A DNA stretch of 64,000 nucleotides from JALORV01 sp963780715 (GTDB lineage: Bacteria > Pseudomonadota > Gammaproteobacteria > Burkholderiales > Burkholderiaceae_F), in assembly GCA_963780715.1 (NCBI GenBank), contig CAWADK010000027.1, positions 1 through 64,000 on the forward strand. Reading direction: 5' to 3'. The position numbers and the translations under genes are program-made. This document shows, one piece after another, positions 28,098 to 36,467 of the stretch. Within the stretch, counting starts at the first letter, position 1, and every line of letters begins with the position of its first letter. The notes beneath the pieces are model-generated. The model worked only from the letters and a program-made list of their open reading frames with translations, was not told where the DNA came from and searched no databases.

Positions 28098-29532
28098 ATG
28101 CCGAGCCCGACCGCGTCCACGCCGACCGACGAGACCGAATCCGCCACGGAGCGCCCAACGCCACGTCGGTCGTGGCGCGACGTATTGCGCGTCTACGCCG
28201 AACCGGCGGCGCTGCGCATGTTCTTCCTCGGGTTCTCCGCCGGCCTGCCGTTGCTGCTGGTACTGGGCACGCTGTCGTTCCGGTTGCGCGAAGCCGGCAT
28301 CGATCGCGCCACGATCGGTTACCTCTCGTGGGTCGGCCTGGCCTATGGCTTCAAGTGGGTCTGGGCGCCCCTGGTCGATCGATTGCCGCTGCCGCTGCTG
28401 ACGCGCGCTCTGGGCCGGCGACGCGCCTGGCTGCTCGTTTCCCAGGCCATCATCATCGGTGGCCTGATTGCGATGGCCCTCGGCGACCCGCAGCATGGGC
28501 TGCGCTGCCCTGACCATCGCCGCGCTCGTCGTCGCCTTCGCGTCCGCCACGCAGGACATCGCGCTCGATGCCTATCGCATCGAATCGGCCCGGGTCGAGA
28601 AGCAGGCGGCACTGGCGGCGATGTATCAGACCGGCTACCGGCTCGCCATGATCTGGGCCGGCGCGGGCGTCCTCTGGATCGCGGCGCGCGCGGCCGGCAG
28701 CGACATCGGCTACCACGCCAGCGCCTGGACGACGGCCTACTTCGCAATGGCGGCGTCGATGGGAGTCGGCGTACTCGCGGTGCTGCTCTCGCCGGAACCC
28801 GCGGCCCGGGACGCGGGCCTTCTCGCAACGCAGTTGGGCGCGACGACGCCAGGCTCGCCAGCCGCGCGGGTGCTCGCGTGGCTGCAATCCGCCGTCGTGG
28901 GCCCGTTCGCGGACTTCATCGGTCGCTACCGCTGGCACGCGCTGCTGCTGCTGGCTCTGATCGCCACCTACCGTATCTCCGATGTCGTGATGGGCATCAT
29001 GGCCAACCCGTTTTACGTCGACATGGGGTACACGAAGGACGAAGTCGCCGCCGTATCGAAGTTCTACGGCGTCGTCATGACACTGGCCGGTGCCTTCCTC
29101 GGTGGCGCACTGGCGCTGCGTTTTGGCGTGACCCGCATCCTGATGCTGGGCGCCGTACTGTCGGCCGCCTCGAACCTGCTGTTCGCGTGGCTCGCCACGC
29201 GCGGGCACGACCTCACGGGGCTCATCTTCGTCATTTCGGCTGACAACCTGTCCGCCGGCATCGCCTCGGCGGCGTTCATCGCGTACCTGTCGGGACTCAC
29301 CAACGTCGCCTACTCGGCCACGCAATACGCGCTCTTCTCGTCGGTGATGCTGCTCCTGCCGAAGTTCGTCGCGGGATTCTCCGGCGCGTTCGTCGACGCG
29401 CATGGCTACGTTGCGTTCTTCACATCGACCGCCGCGCTCGGCGTTCCGGTGCTGCTGCTCGTCTGGCTCGCCAGTCGCGTCACGGCCCGGCCGCTGGCAC
29501 CGCTTCCTGCTCAGGGCTCGCCATCCCAGTAG
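28098..29532 (+). pseudogene. AmpG-like major facilitator transporter, split by a frameshift
   Basis: From the ATG at 28098 the frame encodes a basic cytoplasmic start and the first helices (RMFFLGFSAGLPLLLVLGTL, YLSWVGLAYGFKWVWAPLVDR), typical of AmpG/muropeptide permeases of the MFS type. The frame changes near 28495-28506 (after GDPQHG). The following frame continues the protein with the diagnostic SATQDIALDAYRIE and further helices to the stop at 29532. One inserted base explains the break. If functional, it would import 1,6-anhydro-muropeptides for wall recycling. The last 22 bases overlap the convergent cupin gene. Confidence 0.82.
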
Positions 29533-30017
29533 TCCAGATCGGTATCCGAGCGGTGCATGCGTCCACCGTCCAGCAATGGCCCCTTGGTGCGTGAGTAGGC
29601 GAGGTACTTGCCGGAGTCCGGGTACTCGCAGACCTCCGGTACTTCCTGGGTGCTGATCGACAGGTACTTCAGCGGCGCATTCGACGTGTTGATGATCTGG
29701 TGCGGATACTCTGGCCCGGGAGGAATACCAATGACATCGCCGGCCCGGATCGGGATCATTTCTCCGGCCACGCGCAGCGTGCCCTCGCCCTCCAGGATGA
29801 GGAACATTTCTTCCTGCGCGTAATGGAAGTGGTAGGGGCAGGAGCGCTTGCCGGGCGGCACGATGTCGACACCAGCACCGAGCTTGGTTGCCACTGTGCG
29901 GGCCCGCTTTCCGGCCACGCTGCCACTGCGGGACCCGTCATACAACGGCGCCCGCGTCGATTCTTCGAATTCGATCTCGTTGATGTTGCGGATCAGCTTC
30001 TCGCGCAAAGAACTCAT
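29511..30017 (-). CDS. Cupin domain protein
   Basis: 168 residues from the ATG at 30017, which has GGAGG upstream. It is a single-domain cupin: motif 1 is seen in CPYHFHYAQEEMFLILEGEG (two His and Glu as metal ligands), and motif 2 in GDVIGIPPGPEYPHQIINTS (with His). Metal-binding small-molecule enzymes or isomerases share this fold; the substrate cannot be inferred. Spaced 34 bases after metW on the same strand, so likely co-transcribed with the methionine genes. Convergent with the MFS gene. Confidence 0.85.
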   Translation of the reverse strand: MSSLREKLIRNINEIEFEESTRAPLYDGSRSGSVAGKRARTVATKLGAGVDIVPPGKRSCPYHFHYAQEEMFLILEGEGTLRVAGEMIPIRAGDVIGIPPGPEYPHQIINTSNAPLKYLSISTQEVPEVCEYPDSGKYLAYSRTKGPLLDGGRMHRSDTDLDYWDGEP

Positions 30018-30051
30018 TGCTCGCCCTCCCTGAGTGGCACTCCGCGCGGCT

Positions 30052-30636
30052 TCAGCGTGTTTCGAAGCGATAGATCGCAACCGTCGCCCGCAGCGCGGGC
30101 GCAAACTGCACCGGCCGGCCGTCTGCGAGGACGGTGCGGCCGGTGATGACCAGCCCGACGCGCGCGGCCAGGATCTCGAAGTCCTTCAGCGTGCATAGGT
30201 GAATGTTCGGCGTGTCGTACCACTGATAGGGAATCAGCTTGTTCACCGGCATGCGCCCCGCCAGCAGCGAGACAGCATGCCGCCAGTGTCCGAAGTTCGG
30301 AAAGCTCACGATCCCCTGGCGCGCGACGCGCGCCATCTCGCGCAGGATGCCCTCGACGTTGTGCATGGCCTGCAGCGTCTGCGAAAGCACGACCGTGTCG
30401 AACATGTTGTCGGCAAACAGCCGCAGGCCGGCGTCGAGGTTCTGCTGCACGACATTCAGGCCGGCCTTGACACAGCGGGCCACGTGGTCGTCGTCGATCT
30501 CGACACCATAGCCACGGCACGACTTTGCATCGCGCAGATGCGCCAGCAGCGAACCATCGCCGCACCCGAGGTCGAGCACGCGACTGCCCGGCGCCACCCA
30601 CTCGGCGATCTGTGCGAGGTCGACGCGCAGTGTCAT
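30052..30636 (-). CDS. metW: Methionine biosynthesis protein MetW
   Basis: 194 residues, SAM-dependent methyltransferase fold, partner of MetX in homoserine acylation in many proteobacteria. The class I SAM motif is VLDLGCGDGSLLAHL, followed by GYGVEIDDDHVARC, VLSQTLQAMHNVEGILREM and SFPNFGHWRHAVSLL, all diagnostic of MetW. The ATG at 30636 lies at the end of a 74-bp repeat that also supplies its ribosome-binding site (GAGGGGG). metX is upstream across two tandem copies of that repeat. Confidence 0.95.
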   Translation of the reverse strand: MTLRVDLAQIAEWVAPGSRVLDLGCGDGSLLAHLRDAKSCRGYGVEIDDDHVARCVKAGLNVVQQNLDAGLRLFADNMFDTVVLSQTLQAMHNVEGILREMARVARQGIVSFPNFGHWRHAVSLLAGRMPVNKLIPYQWYDTPNIHLCTLKDFEILAARVGLVITGRTVLADGRPVQFAPALRATVAIYRFETR

Positions 30637-30784
30637 GTTGCCCCCTCGCCCTGCGGGCGGTCCCCCCGCGGGGGACGCGACCGCCTTCGGAGCGGCCGGG
30701 CGGCGCTCATGTTGCCCCCTCGCCCTGCGGGCGGGCCCCCCAAGGGGGACGCGAGCGCCTTCGGAGCGGTCGGGCGGCGCTCAT
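30634..30784 (-). repeat. Two tandem copies of a 74-bp stop-to-start intergenic element
   Basis: Units at 30634-30707 and 30708-30781 are near-identical and exactly 74 bases apart. Read on the minus strand, each runs from the TGA/ATG junction AGCGCCGCCCG, through a hairpin core (CCCCCGCGGGGGG or CCCCCTTGGGGGG), to GAGGGGGCAACATG. The first unit starts inside the metX stop and the second ends on the metW ATG. Each contains a 25-codon frame beginning MSAARPLRRRSRPP and ending GEGAT. The same element occurs at 42836-42912. Confidence 0.9.
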
Positions 30785-31917
30785 CCCACGCGCTCCGTCG
30801 CGATATTGTCGAAGTAGGCCCGCACCACGTTGTGATAGCGCGGGTCTTCGAGGAGAAACGCGTCGTGGCCATGCGGGGCGTCGATTTCGGCGTAGGCCAC
30901 ATCGCGCCCATTTTCGATCAACGCCTCGACGATCTCGCGCGATCGCTCGGGCGGGAACCGCCAGTCGGTGCTGAAGCTCGCGAGCAGGAACTTGGCGGTG
31001 GCCGGCGCCAGTGCCTGCACGAGGTTGCCGCCCGTGTGTCTGGCCGGGTCGAAGTAGTCCAGCGCGCGCGTGATCAGCAGGTAGGTGTTGGCGTCGAAGT
31101 ACTCCGAGAACTTGTCGCCCTGGTAACGCAGGTAGCTCTCGACCTCGAACTCGACGTCGTAGTGGAACTGATAGTCGTCGGCGCGCATTGAGCGCCCGAA
31201 CTTCTCGGCCATGTCAGCGCCCGAGAGGTACGTGATGTGGCCGATCATGCGCGCCACGCGCAGGCCGCGCTTCGGCACGACGCCGTGGGCGTAATAGTCG
31301 CCACCGTGAAAGTCCGGGTCCGAGCGGATCGCCGTACGGGCCACTTCGTTGAACGCGATGTTCTGCGCCGAAAGCTTGGGCACCGATGCGATCGAAACAC
31401 AGTGACGTATGCGCTGCGGAAATTGGATCGCCCACGACAGCGCCTGCATGCCGCCGAGCGATCCGCCCATGACGGCGGCCCACTTCTCAATGCCGAGGAC
31501 ATCGGCCACGCGTGCCTGTGCGCGCACCCAGTCTTCGACCGTGATGACCGGGAAGCGCGCGCCGTACGGCGTCCCGCGCGCCGGGTCGACCGACATCGGC
31601 CCGGTCGAGCCGAAGCAGGACCCGAGGTTGTTGACGCCGACGACGAAGAAACGCTCGGTGTCGACCGGCTTGCCGGGGCCCACCATGTTGTCCCACCAGC
31701 CGACCTTGCCGGGGTCGTCGGCATACGTGCCGGCGACGTGATGGGACGCATTGAGCGCATGGCAGATCAGCACGGCGTTGCTGCGCTCGGCGTTCAGCCG
31801 CCCATAGGTCTCGATCGCGAGTTCGTACGAGGCGATCGACGCGCCGCTCGTCAATTCGAGCGGGGCGTCGAACTTCATCACCTGCGGCGTGACGACACCT
31901 ACTGAACGGCCACTCAC
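30781..31917 (-). CDS. metX: Homoserine O-acyltransferase MetX
   Basis: 378 residues from the GTG at 31917 (VSGRSVGVVTPQ), which matches family starts; longer frames run into the leader RNA. Alpha/beta hydrolase that acylates homoserine at the entry to methionine synthesis. Catalytic Ser is in GGSLGGMQALSW, Asp in FSTDWRFPPERS, His in DAPHGHDAFLL. GWWDNMVGPGKP and LGSCFGSTGPMS are typical of MetX. Beta-proteobacterial MetX enzymes may use succinyl- or acetyl-CoA; the sequence alone does not settle it here. A terminator and SAM-II-like aptamer precede the start. Confidence 0.96.
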   Translation of the reverse strand: MSGRSVGVVTPQVMKFDAPLELTSGASIASYELAIETYGRLNAERSNAVLICHALNASHHVAGTYADDPGKVGWWDNMVGPGKPVDTERFFVVGVNNLGSCFGSTGPMSVDPARGTPYGARFPVITVEDWVRAQARVADVLGIEKWAAVMGGSLGGMQALSWAIQFPQRIRHCVSIASVPKLSAQNIAFNEVARTAIRSDPDFHGGDYYAHGVVPKRGLRVARMIGHITYLSGADMAEKFGRSMRADDYQFHYDVEFEVESYLRYQGDKFSEYFDANTYLLITRALDYFDPARHTGGNLVQALAPATAKFLLASFSTDWRFPPERSREIVEALIENGRDVAYAEIDAPHGHDAFLLEDPRYHNVVRAYFDNIATERVG

Positions 31918-31944
31918 AGCGGGAACCTCGCCGGCGAAACTGAG

Positions 31945-32068
31945 ACAAAAAACCCGAGGGGCGCGACGCCGGCTCGGGTTGGGGCAGCAAGGCTGCTTGA
32001 CCTCTTTAGCGGTTTTCGGAGGAATTACTCCTCGCGCGCCCGCAAGCGAGTCGGCAAATCGGCGCAAG
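31945..32068 (-). promoter_or_regulatory. SAM-II-like riboswitch with terminator upstream of metX
   Basis: On the minus strand the leader contains GCGCC GATTTG (32066-32056), CTTGCGGGCGC (about 32045-32035), an inserted hairpin GAGGA-GTAAT-TCCTC and GCTAAAGAGG (32010-32001). The GATTTG loop, CTTGC and GCTAAAG segments, in that order, are those of the SAM-II (SAM_alpha) aptamer pseudoknot, with P1 formed by GCGCC/GGCGC. Directly downstream, AACCCGAG ... CTCGGGTT plus a T6 run (31980-31945) is an intrinsic terminator just ahead of the metX start. The expected logic is repression of metX-metW by SAM. The aptamer is recognised by eye, so moderate confidence; the terminator is clear. Confidence 0.6.
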
Positions 32069-32206
32069 TCAGGCAGGCTAGAGAACTGCTTCCAGACTGT
32101 CAAACGGCCGCCTTGGGTGAGAGGCTTAAACTAACCCTACGGATCGTCACCCGGTCGCGCTTGACCGGGATCCGACGCGTGTCCGGCGAGAGAAAAGGAA
32201 CAAATT

Positions 32207-32758
32207 GTGAAATTGATCAAATGGCTGGCAACGGCCGCAACAGTGACGGCGTTTGGCCTGTCAACTGCGATGGCGGCCGACAAGGCGAAGCAGGATGAAG
32301 TGCTGAAGTCCACGTCGGCTGCCATGGCAGCTTTCTATGCGAAGGAGCCGAGCCTCAAGGCCAAGGTCGAGCAGGCCCCGGGCTATGCCGTGTTCTCCAC
32401 GTTCGGCATGAGCTTCCTCATCGGCGGTGCGGGCGGCAAGGGTGTCGTCCACGACAACGCGACCAAGAAGAACACGTTCATGGACTTAGCCGAGGTTAGC
32501 GCTGGACTGCAGCTTAGCGCCGCCGAAACGCGCTACCTGTTCATCTTCAAGGACAAGGCCAGCATGCAGCAGTTCATCGATAGCGGGTGGGATGCCACCG
32601 GCAATGTCTCTGCGGGCGCCGGTGCCGGCACCAAGGCCGCGAGCACCAGCCTCGGCACCTTTTCGGGCGGCAACTTGTACCGGCTGACCAAGCAGGGCCT
32701 CGAAGCCAGCGTGGCTGCTTCGGGCATCAAGGTCTGGAAGGACAAGGACCTGAACTAG
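32207..32758 (+). CDS. Exported SYLF/YSC84 domain lipid-binding protein
   Basis: 183 residues from the GTG at 32207, with AAAAGGAA upstream. Signal peptide (MKLIKWLATAATVTAFG ... AMAAD). The mature protein is a SYLF (YSC84) domain: PGYAVFSTFGMSFLIGGAGGKG, GLQLSAAETRYLFIF and a C-terminal ASVAASGIKVWKD. Eukaryotic SYLF proteins bind phosphoinositides; bacterial ones are periplasmic and poorly understood. It stands alone between the divergent metX leader and a strong terminator. Confidence 0.85.
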   Translation: MKLIKWLATAATVTAFGLSTAMAADKAKQDEVLKSTSAAMAAFYAKEPSLKAKVEQAPGYAVFSTFGMSFLIGGAGGKGVVHDNATKKNTFMDLAEVSAGLQLSAAETRYLFIFKDKASMQQFIDSGWDATGNVSAGAGAGTKAASTSLGTFSGGNLYRLTKQGLEASVAASGIKVWKDKDLN

Positions 32759-32793
32759 GTCGCATCCGCCCAGCGAGGCGGTATCGCGAAGCC

Positions 32794-32824
32794 AAGGGCC
32801 CGGCATGTTCCGGGCCCTTTTATA
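32794..32824 (+). terminator. Rho-independent terminator after the SYLF gene
   Basis: Perfect 10-base arms AAGGGCCCGG (32794-32803) and CCGGGCCCTT (32810-32819) around a CATGTT loop, followed by TTTATATT. It terminates the SYLF transcript; it lies just beyond the convergent ptsI stop, so it may also serve that strand weakly. Confidence 0.9.
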
Positions 32825-32825
32825 T

Positions 32826-34646
32826 TCAGCGCGCCTGGCTCGAGCCTGCCGCTACGGGAGGCTCGAACTGCAAGAACTGACGGATCTTCATCGGGTCCGA
32901 CATCCGCAGCACACGGCCGGCAAAGCGGCCGGACTCCTTGGCGGACAGTTCAAAGAGCCTTTCCTTGACCGCGAGTATCTGGGACGGATGCATCGAGTAC
33001 TGGCGCAGCCCCATGCCCAGCAGCAGTTCAGTCATCTCGAGGTCGCCGGCCAGTTCGCCGCACACGGAAACCGGCACGCGTGCCCTCGAGCCCGTCCGTA
33101 TCGTCTGCGCGATCAGGCGCAGCACGGCCGGGTGTGTCTGGTCATACAGGTGAGCCACGGCGCTGTCGCTGCGATCGATCGCCAGCGTGTACTGGATCAG
33201 GTCGTTGGTGCCGATCGAGAGGAACTTGAGCCGCTGCACGAACTCCGGCAGTGACAGGGCGGCGGCCGGAACTTCCACCATGCCGCCCAGCTGGATGCGG
33301 GCGTCGTACTTGAGCTTGCGTTCCTTGAGTTGCTCCTTCGCGCGCGCGACGAAGGCGGCCGCCTGTTCGATCTCATGCACATGCGCGAGCATCGGAATGA
33401 GGATGCGCACGGTGCCGACCTCGGACGCGCGCAATATCGCGCGCAGCTGCGTCGAGAAGAGCTCCGGGTACGCCAGGCAGTAGCGGATCGCACGCAGCCC
33501 CAACGCCGGGTTCGACTCCGGCCGCGGTGCGCCCCGTCCCATGCCGAGTGTCTCGCGCGCGGCTTCGTTCAGCACCTTGTCGGCGCCGATGTCGAGCGTG
33601 CGGATGACGACCGGCTTGCCCTTCATCACCCGCGCCACCTTGGAATACGCCTCGAACTGCTCGTCCTCCGACGGCAGGTCGTCGCGGTCCATGAACAGAA
33701 ACTCGGAACGGAATAGCCCGATGCCGTCGGCACCGGCCTCGAGTGCATCGCGTGCGTCCTTGGGCAATTCGATGTTGGCGAGCAGGTCGATCGGCACGCC
33801 GTCGCGGGTGCGCGCGAGCTTGCCCTTGAGCTTGCGCAGCTGGGCTCGATGTTCGGCCTGTGCGCGCAGCCGGCGCCGGAATTCCTGCAGTTCGTCTTCG
33901 GAAGGGTTGACGACGACGAGGTCGGCATCGGCATCGATCACGACGAGATCGCCCTCCTCGATCACGTCGCGCGCGCGCGCCGCGCCGACGATCGCCGGCA
34001 GCCCCAGGCTGCGCGCCATGATCGCCGTATGCGATGTCGGCCCGCCCAACTCGGTCACGAAGCCGGCGAGATCGACATCGGCGCGCTCTCTCAGGTGCAG
34101 CATGTCGGCGGGTGCGAGGTCGCGCGCCACCAGCACGAGCCGTTCTCCCGCGGCCAGCTTCTTCGGCAATGCGACGCGTCCCGGCGTTCCTTCGGCGAGC
34201 GCGTTGAGCACCCGCTCGACCACCTGGCGCACATCGGTCGAACGCTCGCGCAGGTACTCGTCGTCGATGGCTTCGAACTGCCGGCAGACTTCTTCCAGCT
34301 GGATCGTCAACGCCCACTCGGCATTGATGAGCCGCGACCGGATCAGGTCGCGCGGCGCCTCGGACAGCAGGGCGTCGTCCAGGATCAACCGGTGCAGGTC
34401 GAGGAATGCACGGATCTCGGTCGGCGCATCCTGTGCGATGCCGAGCTTCAGCCCATCGAGTTCATCGCGCACGGCCGCAAAGGCGCGGGTCAGCCTTGCA
34501 ATTTCGTGCAGGACATCGCGCCGCTCGATCGTGACTTGCCGCACCTCGAGCTCGGACTGGGCAAGCAGATGCGCATGGCCAACGGCGATCCCGCGTGCCA
34601 CGCCACTGCCGGTCAGTGTTTCCCGCGCGCGCTCACTCATGTTCAT
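32826..34646 (-). CDS. ptsI: PTS enzyme I (phosphoenolpyruvate-protein phosphotransferase)
   Basis: 606 residues from the ATG at 34646, which overlaps the HPr stop (ATGA). Enzyme I takes phosphate from PEP and passes it to HPr. The active His is in GGPTSHTAIMARSLGLPAIVG; the PEP-binding domain shows GIGLFRSEFLFMDR, RTLDIGADK, FLSIGTNDLIQYTLAIDR and the catalytic Cys in VSVCGELAGD. With no sugar permease nearby, this EIIA-HPr-EI set resembles the regulatory PTS of betaproteobacteria. The order EIIA, HPr, EI with overlapping ends indicates tight co-expression. Confidence 0.96.
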   Translation of the reverse strand: MNMSERARETLTGSGVARGIAVGHAHLLAQSELEVRQVTIERRDVLHEIARLTRAFAAVRDELDGLKLGIAQDAPTEIRAFLDLHRLILDDALLSEAPRDLIRSRLINAEWALTIQLEEVCRQFEAIDDEYLRERSTDVRQVVERVLNALAEGTPGRVALPKKLAAGERLVLVARDLAPADMLHLRERADVDLAGFVTELGGPTSHTAIMARSLGLPAIVGAARARDVIEEGDLVVIDADADLVVVNPSEDELQEFRRRLRAQAEHRAQLRKLKGKLARTRDGVPIDLLANIELPKDARDALEAGADGIGLFRSEFLFMDRDDLPSEDEQFEAYSKVARVMKGKPVVIRTLDIGADKVLNEAARETLGMGRGAPRPESNPALGLRAIRYCLAYPELFSTQLRAILRASEVGTVRILIPMLAHVHEIEQAAAFVARAKEQLKERKLKYDARIQLGGMVEVPAAALSLPEFVQRLKFLSIGTNDLIQYTLAIDRSDSAVAHLYDQTHPAVLRLIAQTIRTGSRARVPVSVCGELAGDLEMTELLLGMGLRQYSMHPSQILAVKERLFELSAKESGRFAGRVLRMSDPMKIRQFLQFEPPVAAGSSQAR

Positions 34647-34912
34647 TCGATCTCGCCAAATCCGCTGGCGATCAGGTCCCCCAGTGCATCGATCACCTGC
34701 GCCTCGTCCGGCCCGTCGGCTTCGACCGTGAGCACGCTGCCCTGCCCGGCTGCCAGCATCATGACGCCCATGATCGACTTCGCATTGACCCGGCGTCCGT
34801 TCTTGGAAATCCACACTTCCGAGGAGAAACGACTTGCCACCTGGGTGATCTGCGCCGAGGGCCGCGCGTGCAGTCCGAGCTTATTGCTGATGGTGAAGTC
34901 TTTGGTAATCAT
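34643..34912 (-). CDS. ptsH: PTS phosphocarrier protein HPr
   Basis: 89 residues from the ATG at 34912 (AGGGG upstream). Active-site His in NKLGLHARPSAQ; the conserved regulatory Ser region is NAKSIMGVMMLAAGQG, suggesting it could be phosphorylated by HprK, if present. The gene overlaps the EIIA 3' end by 32 bases and the EI start by four. It shuttles phosphate from EI to EIIA. Normal length and fold. Confidence 0.96.
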   Translation of the reverse strand: MITKDFTISNKLGLHARPSAQITQVASRFSSEVWISKNGRRVNAKSIMGVMMLAAGQGSVLTVEADGPDEAQVIDALGDLIASGFGEIE

Positions 34913-35345
34913 TCCCCTGCGGGTTGTACCCCTGGTTCTGCACCGGCGTTCCGGTAACCTGCACCATGCCTTGCTGGCCTCCGGCGAGCGCCTTCTCCGC
35001 CAGCTCGCCGAGTGAGCTGCCGCGATAGCACACGGCGCGCAGCAGCATCGGGAGGTTGACCCCCGCCACCACCGAGACGCGCCCTGGCACGTTGAGCCGG
35101 GCTGCCAGGTTGCCCGGCGTGGCACCGAACGCGTCGGTCAGCACGAGCACACCGGCGCCGCTGTCCACCTCGGCAACGAGTGCGGTGGCCCGCAGGAACA
35201 ACGCCTCGACGTCCGCGCCTGGCTCGACATCGAGCACCCGCAGGTTCGCTTTCGCGAGTCCGGGCTCGCAGGTATAGACGTGCTCGACGCAGTGCTCGAG
35301 CGCGCTGGCCAGCGGAGCATGGGCAATGATGACGATGCCGGTCAT
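34881..35345 (-). CDS. PTS EIIA component, mannose family
   Basis: 154 residues, fructose/mannose-type EIIA (ManX-like). The phosphorylated His is in TGIVIIAHAPLASALEH. Later marks are VLVLTDAFGATPGNLAARL and VVAGVNLPMLLRAV, typical of the family. The C-terminal 20 residues are Gln/Asn-rich and lie in the overlap with HPr. No EIIB or EIIC partner is visible, so it probably acts as a regulatory phosphate acceptor, as in other betaproteobacteria. It is preceded by a repeat-rich spacer after gshB. Confidence 0.93.
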   Translation of the reverse strand: MTGIVIIAHAPLASALEHCVEHVYTCEPGLAKANLRVLDVEPGADVEALFLRATALVAEVDSGAGVLVLTDAFGATPGNLAARLNVPGRVSVVAGVNLPMLLRAVCYRGSSLGELAEKALAGGQQGMVQVTGTPVQNQGYNPQGNDYQRLHHQQ

Positions 35346-35493
35346 AAGGATTCAGGACTCGCGTACGCGACCCTTCGGGTCGCACGTGCGCTCGTCCTGC
35401 TCGGGTTAGGCGCCCGCCCTTCGGGCGGCCGGGCAGGCGGGCGCAGTTCAACGGCACGCTTACGGTCGATCGCACGCATCAGGCGATCTTCGC
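35346..35493. repeat. Spacer with REP-like palindrome (third copy)
   Basis: 148 bases between gshB and EIIA. At 35363-35387 it holds GTACGCGACCCTTCGGGTCGCACGTG, whose core is identical, inverted, to 12331-12355 and similar to 12177-12205. A second GC-rich hairpin (CCGCCCTTCGGGCGG) follows at about 35414-35430. No gene is visible here. Confidence 0.8.
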
Positions 35494-36438
35494 TCATCCG
35501 GCACGCTCCAGTGCATCAATAAACAGGCCCGCGACATTGCAGCCGGTCTGTTCCGCAATCTCGACGAAGCAGGTGGGGCTGGTGACGTTGATCTCGGTGA
35601 GGTGGTCGCCGATGACGTCGAGGCCGAGCAGGCGCAGGCCGCGCGGCAGGAGGGCCTGTCCTACGACGCGCGCGATCTCGCGATCGCGTGGACTGAGCGC
35701 TTGCGCGCGCCCGGTGCCGCCGGCGGCCAGGTTGCCGCGCGTCTCGCCGGCCTTCGGGATGCGCGCGAGGCAGTACGGCACCGGTTCGCCATCGATGACG
35801 AGCACACGCTTGTCGCCGTCACGGATCGCGGAAATGAACTTCTGCGCCATGGCCGTCCGCGTGCCGTGCGCGGTCACGGTCTCCAGGATCGAGCCCGCGT
35901 TCGGATCGCCGGGCTGCAGGCGAAACACGCCCGCCCCGCCCATGCCGTCCAGCGGCTTGACGACGATGTCTCCGTGATCCGCCCAGAAGGCACGGATCCG
36001 ATCGGCCTCGCGCGTCACCAGGGTCGGCACCGTGAACTGGGGGAACTCGAGGATCGCGAGCTTCTCGTTGTGGTCGCGCAGCGCCCGGGCATCGTTGACG
36101 ACGCGCGCTCCGAGCGCCGCCGCGCGCGACAGCAGCAGTGTCGCGTTTAGGAACTCGACGTCGAACGGCGGGTCCTTGCGCATCAGCACCGCATCGAACC
36201 CCGCCACCGCATGGTCCGAAGCTCCGAGGTCGTCGTACCACGCCGCGTTGTCAGGCGACACGCGCAGCTCGTGGGCGTGCGCCGTCACGGCGCTTTCGGT
36301 CGCCGCGAGCTCGGCGGGCGTGGCGGCGAACACGCGGTGTCCGCGACCGGCCGCCTCGCGCATCATCGCCACGCTCGAGTCCTTGTAAGCCTTGAGCTCG
36401 TCCAGAGGATCGACGATGAATAACAGCGACAGGGCCAT
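35494..36438 (-). CDS. gshB: Glutathione synthetase
   Basis: 314 residues, ATP-grasp enzyme that adds glycine to gamma-glutamylcysteine. Seen: LLFIVDPLDELKAYKDSSVAMM at the N-terminus, FDAVLMRKDPPFD, DIVVKPLDGMGGAGVFRL (ATP-binding), and LRLLGLDVIGDHLTEINVTSPTCFVEI. Length is normal. Start at the ATG at 36438, 29 bases after the gshA stop, so gshA-gshB form an operon downstream of the ammonium locus. Confidence 0.97.
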   Translation of the reverse strand: MALSLLFIVDPLDELKAYKDSSVAMMREAAGRGHRVFAATPAELAATESAVTAHAHELRVSPDNAAWYDDLGASDHAVAGFDAVLMRKDPPFDVEFLNATLLLSRAAALGARVVNDARALRDHNEKLAILEFPQFTVPTLVTREADRIRAFWADHGDIVVKPLDGMGGAGVFRLQPGDPNAGSILETVTAHGTRTAMAQKFISAIRDGDKRVLVIDGEPVPYCLARIPKAGETRGNLAAGGTGRAQALSPRDREIARVVGQALLPRGLRLLGLDVIGDHLTEINVTSPTCFVEIAEQTGCNVAGLFIDALERAG

Positions 36439-36467
36439 GCGAGGTGGAAAGCTCTCGTCGCCCGGTG

